DNA of 64,000 nucleotides from Pararge aegeria (lineage: Eukaryota > Arthropoda > Insecta > Lepidoptera > Nymphalidae), in contig NC_053201.1 of assembly GCF_905163445.1 (NCBI RefSeq), positions 7,388,001 to 7,452,000 on the forward strand, given 5' to 3'. Below the pieces are notes generated by a model. It was not told the DNA's origin. It saw only the letters and a program-made list of their open reading frames with translations, and did not search any database. The position numbers were made by a program, and so were the translations under genes. Of the stretch, positions 1 through 11,210 are shown piece after piece (the stretch's first letter is position 1; every line of letters begins with the position of its first letter).

Positions 1-7
1 TGATTTA

Positions 8-322
8 TCATCGTCATCATCATATCAACCCATTAGCGGCCCATTAAAGGGCACGGGCCTCCTACCATAATGAAAAGGGTCTAGGCTGTAGTCCACTAAG
101 CTGGCCCAGTGCCGATTGGTGGACGCCCTACGCGTTTGAGAACATTATGGGGAACTCTCAAGAATGCAGGTTTCCTCACAACGTTGTCCTGCACCTTAGA
201 AGCAAGTGATATTTTAATTGGTTAAAGCACACATAACTTGAAAATTTAGAGTTGTGTGCTGGGATTCGAATACGGCACCCTGAACGTGAAGCGGAAGCTT
301 AACCACTAAACTCTCACCGCGA
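8..322 (-). repeat. tRNA-derived SINE, family A (Metulj-like)
   Basis: This full-length-looking copy lies on the minus strand. Its CAT-rich 3' end is at the left and GGGATTCGAA, the reverse of a box B, at the right (about 260-270). It shares the CATGCAGGTTTCCTCA core with about ten other places in the window. Family naming is tentative. Confidence 0.8.
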
Positions 323-1391
323 TATACCGTTTGCTTTACTCGATCGATTCTAAGATCACTCAATGCAGCGGGTGTCGTAGTATATTTATTTATTTAATGA
401 AGGTTACGCACTTTTGATAACGGTATGTAAACTCGGACTCAGGCAATAACAGAGCATAAGTATTTATTGTGGTTGCTTTAGATTTGATTGGAGGTTTGAA
501 GAAATGGCAAAATACAGTAACAATGTTATAAAAAACAGGTTCCGAATATTTAACGTCCATCGGTAATAGTAGAAAAAAAAACTAAAAAAAACACGCTTAG
601 TATGAAAAAAATTGTTTATTTATAAAAGCGAGTTTTTTTAGTTTTTCTTATACTATTATTTTTATTAGGACAAAATTAATCGGTAACCCATTTAAAGCAC
701 CAAAGTTGTTACTATTAGAGAAATCGGCTAAACATAATGGTTGGAAATTAAAATTAACAAATTTCCTGTCTTATCGACTATAAATGAAAATTATATAAAG
801 TAACAAAAATCTTATTTTGCAAATTGAAAAATGTAATAATCTCATCAGATCAGTGTATTGTCATCGGTACTCGATGTATCTACAAAGTATGAACGACATC
901 AGATCGTTTGAAGAGGGTCAAAATCAAGTCCAAAGGAGTCGGTTACATATATACAAACAAACATACAGGTGAAGCTAATAAAAAGCGTGTAAAAATAGGC
1001 CACAGCTAGAAATAATACATCATACCAAATAATAATAGGTAGATACCTACTTCCGGACTTGATTCAGCAATTTTCACTAGCACGATCATGTTACTTCTAC
1101 GCAGATACCTACATATTATGCAGCGGGTGCAGTATTAATTAAAACCGCTATAGTAATACAAATATATAAAAAGATTAGTTATGTACAAAAAACAATTCAT
1201 TCACCTAAGAAACCGGCTCATTTTACAGGTTCTATACTTTGTAATACCCAGCCGGGGTTGAAATAATGTGAACTATTTGCAATTAGATAATATATTTGTC
1301 AACGGTCTCATTATAGGGATTCTTAATTAGTAATTCGTACCATGGTATAAAGGATATGATACAATTATTTTATATAATTATATTATATACT
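323..1391. other. Gene-free AT-rich DNA with an imperfect foldback
   Basis: No gene is visible. Segments 565-598 and 624-657 are imperfect inverted repeats (about 33 bp each, A-rich against T-rich), giving a 93-bp foldback. The rest shows nothing I can assign. Confidence 0.6.
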
Positions 1392-1606
1392 AGATGTGCC
1401 CTGCGGCTTCGCCCGCGTAATTTTGGGAGGCAGCGTACTGCTACATGGTCGACACCGTAATTTTTTTTTTTAAATGAAAGTTTATTATATTATTTCTAAT
1501 ACCTCCAAGAATATGTATACAAAGTTTCATGAAGATCGGTTCAGCAGTTTTCGTGTGAAAGCGTTACAAACAAACTTACATTCACATTTATAATATTAGT
1601 AGGGAT
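1392..1606 (+). repeat. Family F dispersed repeat (3' end ATATTAGTAGGGAT)
   Basis: It starts with a GCGGCTTCGCCCGCG-type segment and ends with AACAAACAAACTTACATT and ATATTAGTAGGGAT. The same ends occur at 17886-18318, 52983-53445 and, inverted, at 58300-58575. It may be a non-autonomous Helitron-like (Lep1-type) element or a LINE-derived tail; the class is unresolved. Confidence 0.75.
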
Positions 1607-1614
1607 TATTTTAT

Positions 1615-1935
1615 AACAAATTACCGAATTAAATCTTTGAGATGTCCCTCAATACGTTCAAAGTTTATATAAAACGTAAGCTTACAGAAAAAATCCTATT
1701 ATAACGTTAAGGATTACTTGAACGATAAAAAAGCTTGAGTGTGAATTGCTCTAACTTCATAGCTTAATATAAATTTACTGTGAGATGGTGATAACAAAAA
1801 AAAATACTGGGCTTAGTTAGGTTTAAGTTAGCGACCGAAGTTAGCACCATCCCCTTACAATTATGTAATCATATTATATGTATAAACGCTTCATAAGTGC
1901 CTGTGATAGGCCTACATGAATAAAGTTTATAAACA
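1615..1935 (+). mobile_element. Non-LTR retrotransposon 3' end, family L
   Basis: The left part translates as a decayed C-terminus of a LINE protein, followed by a 3' UTR ending GGCCTACATGAATAAAG. It is homologous along its length to 19912-20330 and at its end to 41500-41660. It is 5'-truncated and has no intact frame. Confidence 0.8.
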
Positions 1936-2009
1936 GAGACATGAGAAAATGGGTTAAAGTACCCGTAGAAACAAAAAAAAGAGATATACTGTATGTCGCT
2001 AGCGTGGGG

Positions 2010-2230
2010 ATAAGTTAGCTGTTAACATGTTAGGGTGCCATGGGCCTTACAGTTACAGTGCCATACTTTCACTGCCCTCCTCTTTCCGATGGTTTCGTAC
2101 GAGGCGACTAAGGTAACAGGGGACCAGCGGTATCGTCCTCGGTGCTTCTACTACCATCTGCTATCACCAACCTGTCTGCCTGCCTAGCGTGGTGACGATG
2201 GGCAAGCCCTCCCCTTGGGAGAGACCAATA
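2010..2230 (+). mobile_element. LINE 3'-UTR fragment, family D
   Basis: The segment with TACGAGGCGACTAAGG, CTACTACCAT and ATCACCAACC is shared with 59255-59400. It resembles a common lepidopteran LINE 3' UTR. It has no coding capacity. Confidence 0.65.
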
Positions 2231-2379
2231 GTCCAATGGACTTTTATAGGCTATTGATCATACCAAAGTAGGTAGTTGTTGTTACCTGACTAAAGTATCT
2301 TTCGATGAATCTATGATTTAGAGGTAACCAGTTATTACTTACGATTTTTTCTGCCTTTGTTTCAGTTTCTTACAAATCG

Positions 2380-2590
2380 CGGTTTTTTTTTTAAATATTA
2401 ACAGCGGGCAAACGAACTAGTGGGTCACTTGATGTTAAATGATCACTGCCACTCATAAACATCTGCAGCACCAGAGGAGCCACCATGCATTGCCGGCTTT
2501 AAATAATCCGCCCCTTGAATAACCCTAGATTGTATTTTTGAGGAAACACATCAGATGGGAGATTGTTCCATAATTTGCAAGTGTTTGTTT
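2380..2590 (-). mobile_element. Antisense LINE C-terminal remnant
   Basis: Read on the minus strand this is a broken remnant of a LINE protein C-terminus. Plus-strand signatures are CATAAACATCTGCAGCACC and CAGAGGAGCC, which I recognise as a common lepidopteran LINE end. It contains several stops. Confidence 0.6.
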
Positions 2591-3462
2591 TTCCGGGCTA
2601 GTTATTTAAGTATACACACGACATTCAAAAAAAATGTATATATATATTAGTCTACACAACAATTATAGGTACGGTGTGATCCCAAAATGGTGTTCCGTCT
2701 GCATGTATACTGTGTCTGTTAAGACCCAACGCACTGACAGAGCAACGCTTAATAACTATGGATATGCTGTAAAATAATATAATGTAAAAGTATTATATAA
2801 TTAAAAAATAAATAAAACGTTGATTAATAAAAAAAAAGTAAAAAAATACATAAGGTTATTTTTTAAACTCGTGGTGTACCGTCTCCAGCACGGCTAACAT
2901 GTTCGCCAAATAATCTCTACCCGTCACTCGTATTTTTACTATATAGATGGACGATATAATGGACAGACATATTTTTCTCGTGGCACGAATGCAAGCCCTA
3001 CAGGATGCAGTTTATCTATATGCCAAATATTGTCACGATCGGTACACCGGTTGAGCCGAACATAGGTAACAAATAAACCGACACACATTCAAATTTACAA
3101 TATAAGTATGGAAAACATCCTACTCCCACGAGTGCAGATAGATGAAATGCGCGAAAGCACACGATCAAATCAAAATTGATTACTTATTCGTTGTTGGCAC
3201 AGTAATTGAAAACGTGGAAGGAAGTCAGAAAATTGCAGCCTTAACCAAATGATATCTTAAATTTTCTTTTGCATTGCATATGGAAATAGAATGTACCTAA
3301 TAAGCTTTACATGACGTTCCCAGTAGAGAGTTAAATTTACTGTGTAAACTGTTTAGTATTTATCCTTACTAATATTAAAAAAAAAATCTTCAAACCTTTA
3401 TATTTGAATAAAACCTGAATGCTGCCCTGGCTGTGTATGAAGTATTTATAATTTTATTTTGT
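2591..3462. other. Gene-free intergenic DNA
   Basis: AT-rich DNA with a small fragment of family F ends (ACTAATATTA near 3370). No gene, RNA or complete repeat is recognisable. Confidence 0.5.
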
Positions 3463-3720
3463 ACAGTTGGTAGGTCTTCGACTTCACTTTCGAAGGGTCG
3501 CGAGTTCGAATCCCAGCACGCACCTCTATCTTTTCTGAGTTATGTGCGTTTGACGGATATCACTTGCTTCAACAGTGAAGGAAAACATCGCGAGGAAACC
3601 TGCATACCTGAGAGTTCTCCATAATGTTCTCAAAGGTGTGTGGTGTGTTCACTAGGCCAGCGTGGTGGACTATGGCCTTAACCCCTTCTGATTGTGAGAC
3701 GAGAACTATGTATTGGGTTT
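3463..3720 (+). repeat. SINE family A, plus-strand copy
   Basis: Box B-like GAGTTCGAATCCCAGC is at about 3501-3516, followed by the GTGAAGGAAAACATCG and GAGGAAACCTGCAT core and the GTGGTGGACTATGGCC segment. It opens a chance 63-codon frame that is not a gene. Confidence 0.85.
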
Positions 3721-3872
3721 TTCTACAAAGTTTTCTTAGTAACAGCCCAGAGTATGCAAACTGGTGGTCATTAAACCCCGTGCCCTGGAGAACACGTTGA
3801 GCTATCGATCTTGCGCCTGATCTCTTTCCGGTTGTGGATCTGCCAGATCTGCCGTCCCATTAACTATTAGAG

Positions 3873-4062
3873 TGAAGAAATAAATAATAAATAAATAAAT
3901 ATACTACAACAATACACACATCGCCATCTATAATATACATATAAACACCCAGACACCGAAAAACATTCATGTTCATCACTCAAACATTTTCCAACTGTGA
4001 GAATCGAACCCGCGGCCTTAGACTCAGTAAGCGGGGTCGCTGCCCACTGCGCCAAAAGTGCA
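3873..4062 (-). repeat. SINE family B, minus-strand copy
   Basis: On the minus strand it starts GGCGCAGTGGGCAGCGACCC with a box B-like GGTTCGATTCTCAC, continues with ATGTTTTTCGGTGTCTGG and ends in an ATTTATTTATTT tail. Five sister copies lie at 10697, 15820, 34600, 38531 and 49470. This copy is internally shortened. Confidence 0.85.
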
Positions 4063-4806
4063 CTTGTGTTATAGCGCACACTTTGGCACTATATTATCTC
4101 CCGCGTAGTGGATAAATCTCTCTGAAGATTGAGCACCGTGACCACAAAGGTCAGGGAAATCATTTTTATCTATCTCACAGAAAGAAGGTTTTTAGAGTAA
4201 CGAAGCCCCCTTCACCCAACCTAACATTACCAAACCTATTTATTACTTATAGGTATAAGTTTATAAGAAATAGTCGGGTGAAAGGTCGACAAATATTTGA
4301 TTGCTCAGCTGTATGTTGTTTATCAAATTTATTTTAGTCGTGTACTGAAACAACCAATATAAATAAGAAAAAACCTTAAACGTAAATGCAGGTTTTCCTT
4401 ATCACGCGAGGTCACTCTATGCCATATATCATTACTTCCTCACTAATATTATGAATGCGAAAGTTTGATGTTGATGTTTACGCATTGTCTATAATTACGC
4501 ACAAAAATTACGAATTGACGTGATTAGCATATATAAATTCTGTTTGTTTTTAACTTATTATGAAATGCAATCTTTTCATTTTTGCATTACTTCTGATTTT
4601 TCCTACTAAACTAATAGACAAATAAGAAAAATGTAGGTAGAGTACAACCATTAGTAACTGGCCACTTAAAAGATTTCTGTAGAATATATCAATATTTTGA
4701 TCGTAATTTGTTTTAAGGAATGTATATTTAAAATATCAGTGGGTAGAAGATTTAATATTTTATTTATCATGAAGGTGCAAGCCAAAAAAAATGATAGTGT
4801 CCGACT
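4063..4806. other. Gene-free DNA with a family F fragment
   Basis: A minus-oriented fragment of the family F end is at 4437-4480 (ACTAATATTATGAATGCGAA). Nothing else can be assigned. Confidence 0.5.
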
Positions 4807-4960
4807 TACATCTATTTTATTTATTTATTTTTATTTAATATACCCTTCAGTTTACACCAAAACATAATAAAAATAATGAAATTACAAATATTAGGCGGGT
4901 AAAACAGGCGGCCTTATTCCTAACAAACGATCTACCATACAAGTTACAACCTATCACAGA
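4807..4960 (-). mobile_element. Antisense LINE 3' tail
   Basis: TTTATTTATTTATT followed by GGCGGCCTTATT and ACGATCTACCATACAAG is the reverse complement of a LINE 3' UTR with its A-rich tail. No coding sequence remains. Confidence 0.5.
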
Positions 4961-4965
4961 GTGTG

Positions 4966-5030
4966 CCGGAAATCGTACTCGGCCGAGTACGATTTCCGGG
5001 GTTGGGGTGGGGTTTAAAGCCTTAAACCCC
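4966..5030. repeat. Perfect 34-bp palindrome followed by a second hairpin
   Basis: 4966-4999 is a perfect palindrome of two 17-bp arms with no spacer, centred on CGGCCG. Immediately after, 5009-5017 (GGGGTTTAA) pairs with 5022-5030 (TTAAACCCC). Between them is a G-rich run with three GGGG blocks. Confidence 0.95.
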
Positions 5031-6660
5031 AGCTTCATAAAAGAAGAGCAACGCAGGTTTTGTATATTACAGTATTTATCGTAGACTGAAAGGTAGAACT
5101 TTTTCCTTAAAACGTTAGGTCAAGTTGAAGGTGAACCATTAGTTTTAGTACCTTGGTAGATAAGGTTTTAGTACCTTGGTAGCTAAAGGAATATATAAGA
5201 AGTTTATAGTAAGATAAGGCTCGAACAACAACGCCATGGCTGTGGCTTTATACAAAGTGTAAATGAAAACCGAAATAAAACTTCACAGGCTTTAGCGGTA
5301 CATTACGTACTGTATGTGAGACTTATCTGTGAAACCGAGAACCTAATAGTTTTGGAGTAAACCTCTGCCATAGTTTTTACTGAAAGTAATCAGATACAGT
5401 AATAACAGCACATGCAAAATTAAAATCTGTCAATTTATTAGGTACGCATCGCGGAGCGTAGGTACTATGGCGGTGTCGGTCTTTTATCATAAATAGGGTT
5501 GTCATAAATAAACACTTAGAATGTTTTGAATTAGTTTGTATGGAAAAATAAATATGCTACTTTTGATTTAATATTTTTACAGGACGATTTCTTATGAAAA
5601 ATACTAATAAAAATGCAAAATGCACCCTTCGTTTTCTTTGTGCATGTGTGAATGTGCATTATAGCCTATAGGAATGGACTTTTTTAGTAGTTAACACGTA
5701 TCACCCTATACCTTTCACCATCACAATATTATTATATAAAAAAAACACAAAACGTTACAAGTGTGTGATAGTCAGTCGGAAAAAATATTCTGTGTTCGTA
5801 TTGTGATTAATATGATATGTGTGATATTTGGCTTCAAATCTAAACCGATTTTTAATTTTTTTTTATTAATTTGTCCTTTCTAGATAGTCCCATTTGATGA
5901 CTGTTGATATTCTGATCTTTGGAGATAGAGTAAGGAGCTGCTCAATTGATAATAGAAAATTAATAGCGGATAGTAAACTTTAACAGTATATTTTCCACCG
6001 CTTGCCAGTGTCGTTTGTTATTGACAACAGGTGCTTAGGTTTCATACCTTAACTAAATCATAGTTTAATTACTTGAAGTAACGTTTTTTTACATTCTCGG
6101 AATCACGACAGTAGACTTATAACTTTATTATTATCTGTTTCGGTGGAAATAGGTATTTTTTTTTGCCATAATACCTACCATGTCTTAACTTTTTGTGATA
6201 ATAAACTAAAAGATATCAATTTATAGGTCGTAAAAGTCTCAAAAACGAGCTCGGTCACAGTCGGTCAAATGCATAGAAGTTATGCCGACATCGTGGATGA
6301 TGACTCCATAAACGGTTTCTGTTAAAAGTTACAGAAAAAATGCATGATGTAAAAAGTATCTTTATATACATTCATCTATACTAAACTCTTAACATAATAC
6401 TGTATCTAAAGCACTTTTTGTAACATATAAAAATATCAGTTTAAATGTGTTAGATCTAGAGATTAGTTTTAATTCTTAACTTCCGGTTGCTTAACTGAGA
6501 GTCTCAAATGTCATGGAGATTTAAAAGAAAGTTAAAACCATGAAAAACATTCAATGAATTGAGACAGTCTGTGAAAATGTAATTGTAATTAAGTACAGGT
6601 ACTTATCCGCCGTTTTTAGGCAATCTAAATTAATTGATAAAATCAAGACTGACACCTTCT
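5031..6660. other. Intergenic DNA with one dispersed repeat at 5440-5590
   Basis: 5440-5590 matches the reverse complement of 39955-40065, sharing GCATATTTATTTTTCCATA and the AAAAGACCGACAC segment, so it is a dispersed repeat of unknown class. The rest shows no gene. Confidence 0.6.
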
Positions 6661-6739
6661 ACACCTAGCCGTGCAGGAGGGCAAGAGACCGTGCATAGGC
6701 GCAAATATTTAACTTAATAAAGAAAGGAAATAATTAATT

Positions 6740-6920
6740 TTTAGGGGTAAACCTCTTCCATTCCGTGTTCCAGTGCTTTGGCAAGTGGACAATATCATTT
6801 CATCCCCTGCCAGGGGATATAATCGGGGATATTATTTTTGTCTCCTGCCTATGCTAGCCGTGGTACTTTTGAGCTACTGTTTAGTCCATGAAAATAATAT
6901 CTTGGTTCCACGGAACCAAC
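6740..6920. repeat. Dispersed repeat with short perfect palindromes
   Basis: GTCTCCTGCC and ATGCTAGCCGTG recur in the same order at 23055-23090, marking a shared repeat. Two palindromes lie within it: 6802-6818 (ATCCCCTG c CAGGGGAT) and 6902-6919 (TTGGTTCC ac GGAACCAA). The 124-codon open frame here has no recognisable domain and is not called a gene. Confidence 0.5.
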
Positions 6921-7149
6921 TCAACATTATCCCAGCGAGGTACTCATTTAGTGGAAGATTTACAACGAATCGAATTAATGTAACTTTTGGTTTTTATATG
7001 ATAACTGTCCAATTTAAATTAAGAGTGCGATTTGATTTAAAGGTCATCATAGCTAAAGAGAATCTCGTGTATACGGGACGTATGACATCTCTGCCTATAG
7101 ACCACTTTGAAGTTCATGGTATAAAATTGGCATGCAGTGGTTTGTAACA

Positions 7150-9370
7150 TTTTCGTTTTATTATTGATTAACACGATTTACTCAGAAATAAGATGCTTTC
7201 GCATGAAAATTTTCTACCGTATACCTAGTACTTACCTTCAACAAAAAAGAGGTATGTTCCGCGAATAATTCGTTTACTTCATAGATTTGATTTACTAAAA
7301 AAGGAGGTATAGTAAAGATGTTCTCGTACAATGAAATTAATAAGTAAAACGTGAAAACCTTTTAGCATGCAATATCAGGGTTGGGGTGGGATTGAGTGTT
7401 TTAAGTATTCAAATTGATATATGACGTCATTAAACTGGCGCCATGACGTGATCGCCCATTTCTTAATCAAAAGGATTTATTTCATGGAAGTTTCTATTCA
7501 TGTTAGTATATATTATCGTGAAACGTGTCTACGAACGCCACTGGTCCATAGCTTTATAAAAATCTCATGTGGTCAAGACTAAACCAGTTGTTGATAAAAG
7601 AAATAGTGCAATGGTTCTTGTTTGACGATATTAACAGCATGTTATTTTTTTACGTGTCTCGGCAAAAGACCTTTCTGACATTCACTACAAACAATAAAAT
7701 AATAAAACCTTTGTTACCCACTTTAAGTGGTTTATTTTGCTTGCGTGTCCATTGGCCATACCCAACAGGCTACACCCTAAATGTTTTATAAAGTTATAAT
7801 GTTACAAAAGTAAACAGTCGCATTCGATGACCACCCACTTGGCGGGAAGTCAAAAAGCCCAGGTGTTGCCTGCCGCAGAACCAAACGGCAAACCTTCTTG
7901 GAACTCGGCAAAAGTTTAATCAAATGAAAAACGTAACAAATTCTTTATAATTAGAATTTTTATAACACAACACTTGATAAACTCGACCGTAAAAGTCTGT
8001 CAAGCGTGCTCTGCCATCGAAATAAATCGTTGATTTCTGCATTCATTGAAACACAGTTCTATATTTAAAACTAGGTATTAAGGTTAAAAATACGATGTAA
8101 ACTGGTTCTTCCAAGCTACCTGTGCCATTAGAAAAACATTGTTAAAACAACCGCATAAAAATAGCATGGTTTCCAGAGCTTAACCCAGCCATATTTTACT
8201 TGTAATAATGGGCTAGATTCTCGTGCGTAGGTACATTGATTAAAAATTCCTTACAGAGGGGCAATAATCACAGATTAAATACAAGTTACTGTTCTGTGTA
8301 ATGATGAAGGCACTGGAGGCAGCCTTTTTTTCAATTTTCATGTTTATATACGTTTGTTTCTGTTATTGCCTTCAAGCTTTTAGCTACACTTTAGGCTACA
8401 CTATACAAATTTTTATTCTGTCTAACAAAATTGACACTTTTAAATTTGATGGGAGGTTAGTGTTTTGCAGCCATCAAGATGATATGAAATTGTAATTACT
8501 ATCGTGTATATAATATCTGCTAATCATTCATTATAGAGACAGATGGCAATTCGTTTTAAATCTCTATTAAATATTCGAATTGTCAAATTATCGAAAGAAA
8601 CCATTTCTTGTAATAATATAATCCCCTAAATATGTTACATAGAAGTTATAGTAAAAGTATTCAGCGACTGAAAAGAATTGATAGGTATATATATAAGAAA
8701 ATGGTGATAAAATAAGCAAGGTTGACAAGCAGGTATCTAAATATATAATGCACGGGTTTTGGTTTGCCCACTAATTGATTGGTACTTACTCATCAAATAT
8801 ATTAAACCTTTACATTTAATAATATTATTAACATCGTGTCCCAAAAATTGGTCTGGACGGCTTATATTTATTGCAAATATTAATTTTAGTTTGTAATTAT
8901 TATTTCCCTAGAAAAATATATGTTCCGTTGGTTTAAAAAAAAATACTTAAGTTACAATTTTTATTTTAGAATCCCATGGCATGCTTAAAAAAGTGTAGGC
9001 AGTACTTATGAGTGCGCGTAATACAATTTTAAACTATTCACGCAGACGAATAAAGATAAGATCACCAGTCGTTTCCTCTTGCCTATGGGGCCTTAAAAAC
9101 CATTGCCTTGACGCGCAGACAAATTATTTTTATACAATCTATTGTGATGTTTCTAGACTTAATACATACGTACATTAGGAGATATAAATCATTATTGAAT
9201 TCGTTATGAAAGAGGGTTGAAACGAGGGGTCGCTCCCTATGGCTGAAGGCGTTATATACTAGTAGGCTTAGGTTAGGTCGGGGTTTCCATATCCAAGAGA
9301 TAAAAACAAGGATAAGTCAGCGATGAGACCAGCTCTAATGGCACAGAAAAACTAAAGCACTAGGTATAAG
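7150..9370. other. Gene-free intergenic DNA
   Basis: AT-rich with only short chance frames. A perfect CRE-type palindrome, ATGACGTCAT, is at 7431-7440. No repeat family is recognised with confidence. Confidence 0.5.
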
Positions 9371-9513
9371 GCGTGTGAAGTCTACCGATCCGAATTTGGC
9401 TTGCGTGGTGGACTATGGCCTAAACCCTTCTCATTCTGAGTGGAGAGCCGTGCCGTGTAGTGGGTAATGGGCTGATGATGATGATGAGATGATGATGATG
9501 ATGATGAGTTGTG
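9371..9513 (+). repeat. SINE family A, 3' part with GATGAT tail
   Basis: It contains GTGTGAAGTCTACC, GCGTGGTGGACTATGGCC and CTTCTCATTCTGAG, then ends in repeated GATGATGAT. The tRNA-like half is absent. Confidence 0.8.
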
Positions 9514-10696
9514 TTATGATTACAGTGCGTACTAAAAAACCTTTGGGATCCTGGAAGGGATCCTTACCTTCAATTTCACAGCTCTATTGTTATTGCATTC
9601 TCAGTGATTTTTCTGTGTAGAGTATAAATAGAAAAAAAGTAAAGTCCGCTTCGGCTACGGCTTGTCACAAACTTACTTCTCCTCAGGCGGGGTCCTATGA
9701 GATACAAAAGTCTCTTAGAAGAGAGGGTTTTTGAGCTAATATAGATAAGGATCCACGCTGTTTAGTTGGCGGACTGTAATACAGTGTTAGCACATACATT
9801 TTGTGGTGCTCTCCTGTTTTTCTCATATAGAGGAAAAAGTTAGGGTATGCAGTGCTTTTGTGTATGTATAAAGTGCAGATCACTGCGGGCCACTACTGAG
9901 AATTCCATGGACGAAAAGAAGAATAAGAAACTAAATAGATTAGGTGATATGACTTTCGGACAATAGTGAGACTTCAATCAAGTAAAAAAATAAGCCTATT
10001 ACCACTCGTACAACCGACTAGTTATATCTTTGAACTAGTGAATTTCCCAAAAGCTCAACTGAATGCAAATCCTCTCAAGAGTTTAACTGCTTATGCACAC
10101 TAAACACGTATGTAAAAATTAAATAATATTATGAGAACTATGGTTCTTAAAGGCTTAAACTAAAGCTTGCTTGTAATTAAATCAAAACTGATAGCATTAC
10201 CTCAAACTTGTGTTCTCACTACCCTCAAGTCTTAAAATAAAAACATTTCGAAAAATAAAACCCGCTCTGAGATTTTAGGATAAAGTATTTAAAAATTATA
10301 ATGAAGAGTATTTCTTAACTTCGCCTGAAACGAAGATACTACTTACATTTTAAAACAGGACTTGTCCATTTAAAACGGGACGGCTACTGACTGTAGGGTG
10401 TGAAAAAATGCGGCGTTATCATCGTGATTTATTTTTATTGTGACGTTGCTGCGAAAATTATTAAACTCGAATGTATTGTTGCCAACTTTTCTTATATTGT
10501 TGGACGCTCTTGTAAGATTCTTCTGTTGTGTAACTACCGGTTTGAACTAGGGCCGGATATCGTTAGAGATGTTAGCCGTTTCTTTATATTTCTTTTTTTA
10601 TTTTAATTGCGTCTATCATCTTCCTCGTAGTAGAGTTTTTTTGACAGAGCTTGTCCCGGGAAGCACTTCTACCATGCATTGCTTACCTTGCATTTG
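9514..10696. other. Gene-free intergenic DNA
   Basis: No gene or repeat can be assigned. A GGATCC direct pair surrounds a short spacer near 9547-9562; otherwise nothing is seen. Confidence 0.5.
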
Positions 10697-10965
10697 ACGG
10701 CCGATTGGCGCAGTTTGCAGCGACCCTGCTTTCTGAGCCCAAGGCAGTGGGTTCGATTCCCACTACTGGAAAATGTTTGTGTTGATGAGCATAAATGTTT
10801 TTCAGTGTCTGGGTGTTTATATGTATATTCTAAGTATTGATGTATATTATTCATAATAATATTCATCAGTCACCTTAGTACCCATAACACAAGCTACGCT
10901 TACTTTGGGGCTAGATGGCGATGTGTGTATTGTCGTAGTATATTTATTATTTTTTTTATTTTTAT
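10697..10965 (+). repeat. SINE family B, best-preserved copy
   Basis: It begins ACGGCCGATTGGCGCAG with box B-like GGGTTCGATTCCCAC, followed by TTTTTCAGTGTCTGGGTG, ACACAAGCTACGCTTAC, GGCTAGATGGCGATGTG and a TTTATT tail. It is the reference used here for judging the altered copy at 38531. Confidence 0.9.
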
Positions 10966-11210
10966 TATTGCTGTGTAACAGTCTGAAGGGCGTGATATCC
11001 TGGTGATAAACCACGTGTGGCTTAACATCTACGCCTGAGGCTGATGAACATGGTACGAACTTTTGGAAGACTTGTCCTTGCATGCCCTGCGAAGTGTTGC
11101 TTGGTTTATATGCGATGGATTGCTATTGCTATTCGGTGAAAATAAATGGTTACTATCAAGTGGCTGTATCTGCTTGGTCAGTCTATCGTTACTATGAAAA
11201 AACATCAGCC
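10966..11210 (+). mobile_element. LINE-derived fragment, family C
   Basis: GGCTTAACATCTACGCC, TTGTCCTTGCATGCCCTG and TATGCGATGG are shared with 28735-28960 and 44941-45200. It directly follows the SINE tail. No intact reading frame is present. Confidence 0.6.

Noticed and set aside
3463..3560. tRNA gene
   Set aside because: Box B is present but the sequence continues into the SINE A body shared with many copies; no cloverleaf. The same applies at 28375 and 33325.
6773..7147. 124-codon plus-strand frame
   Set aside because: The left part is dispersed repeat shared with 22900-23100; composition is not coding-like and no domain is visible.
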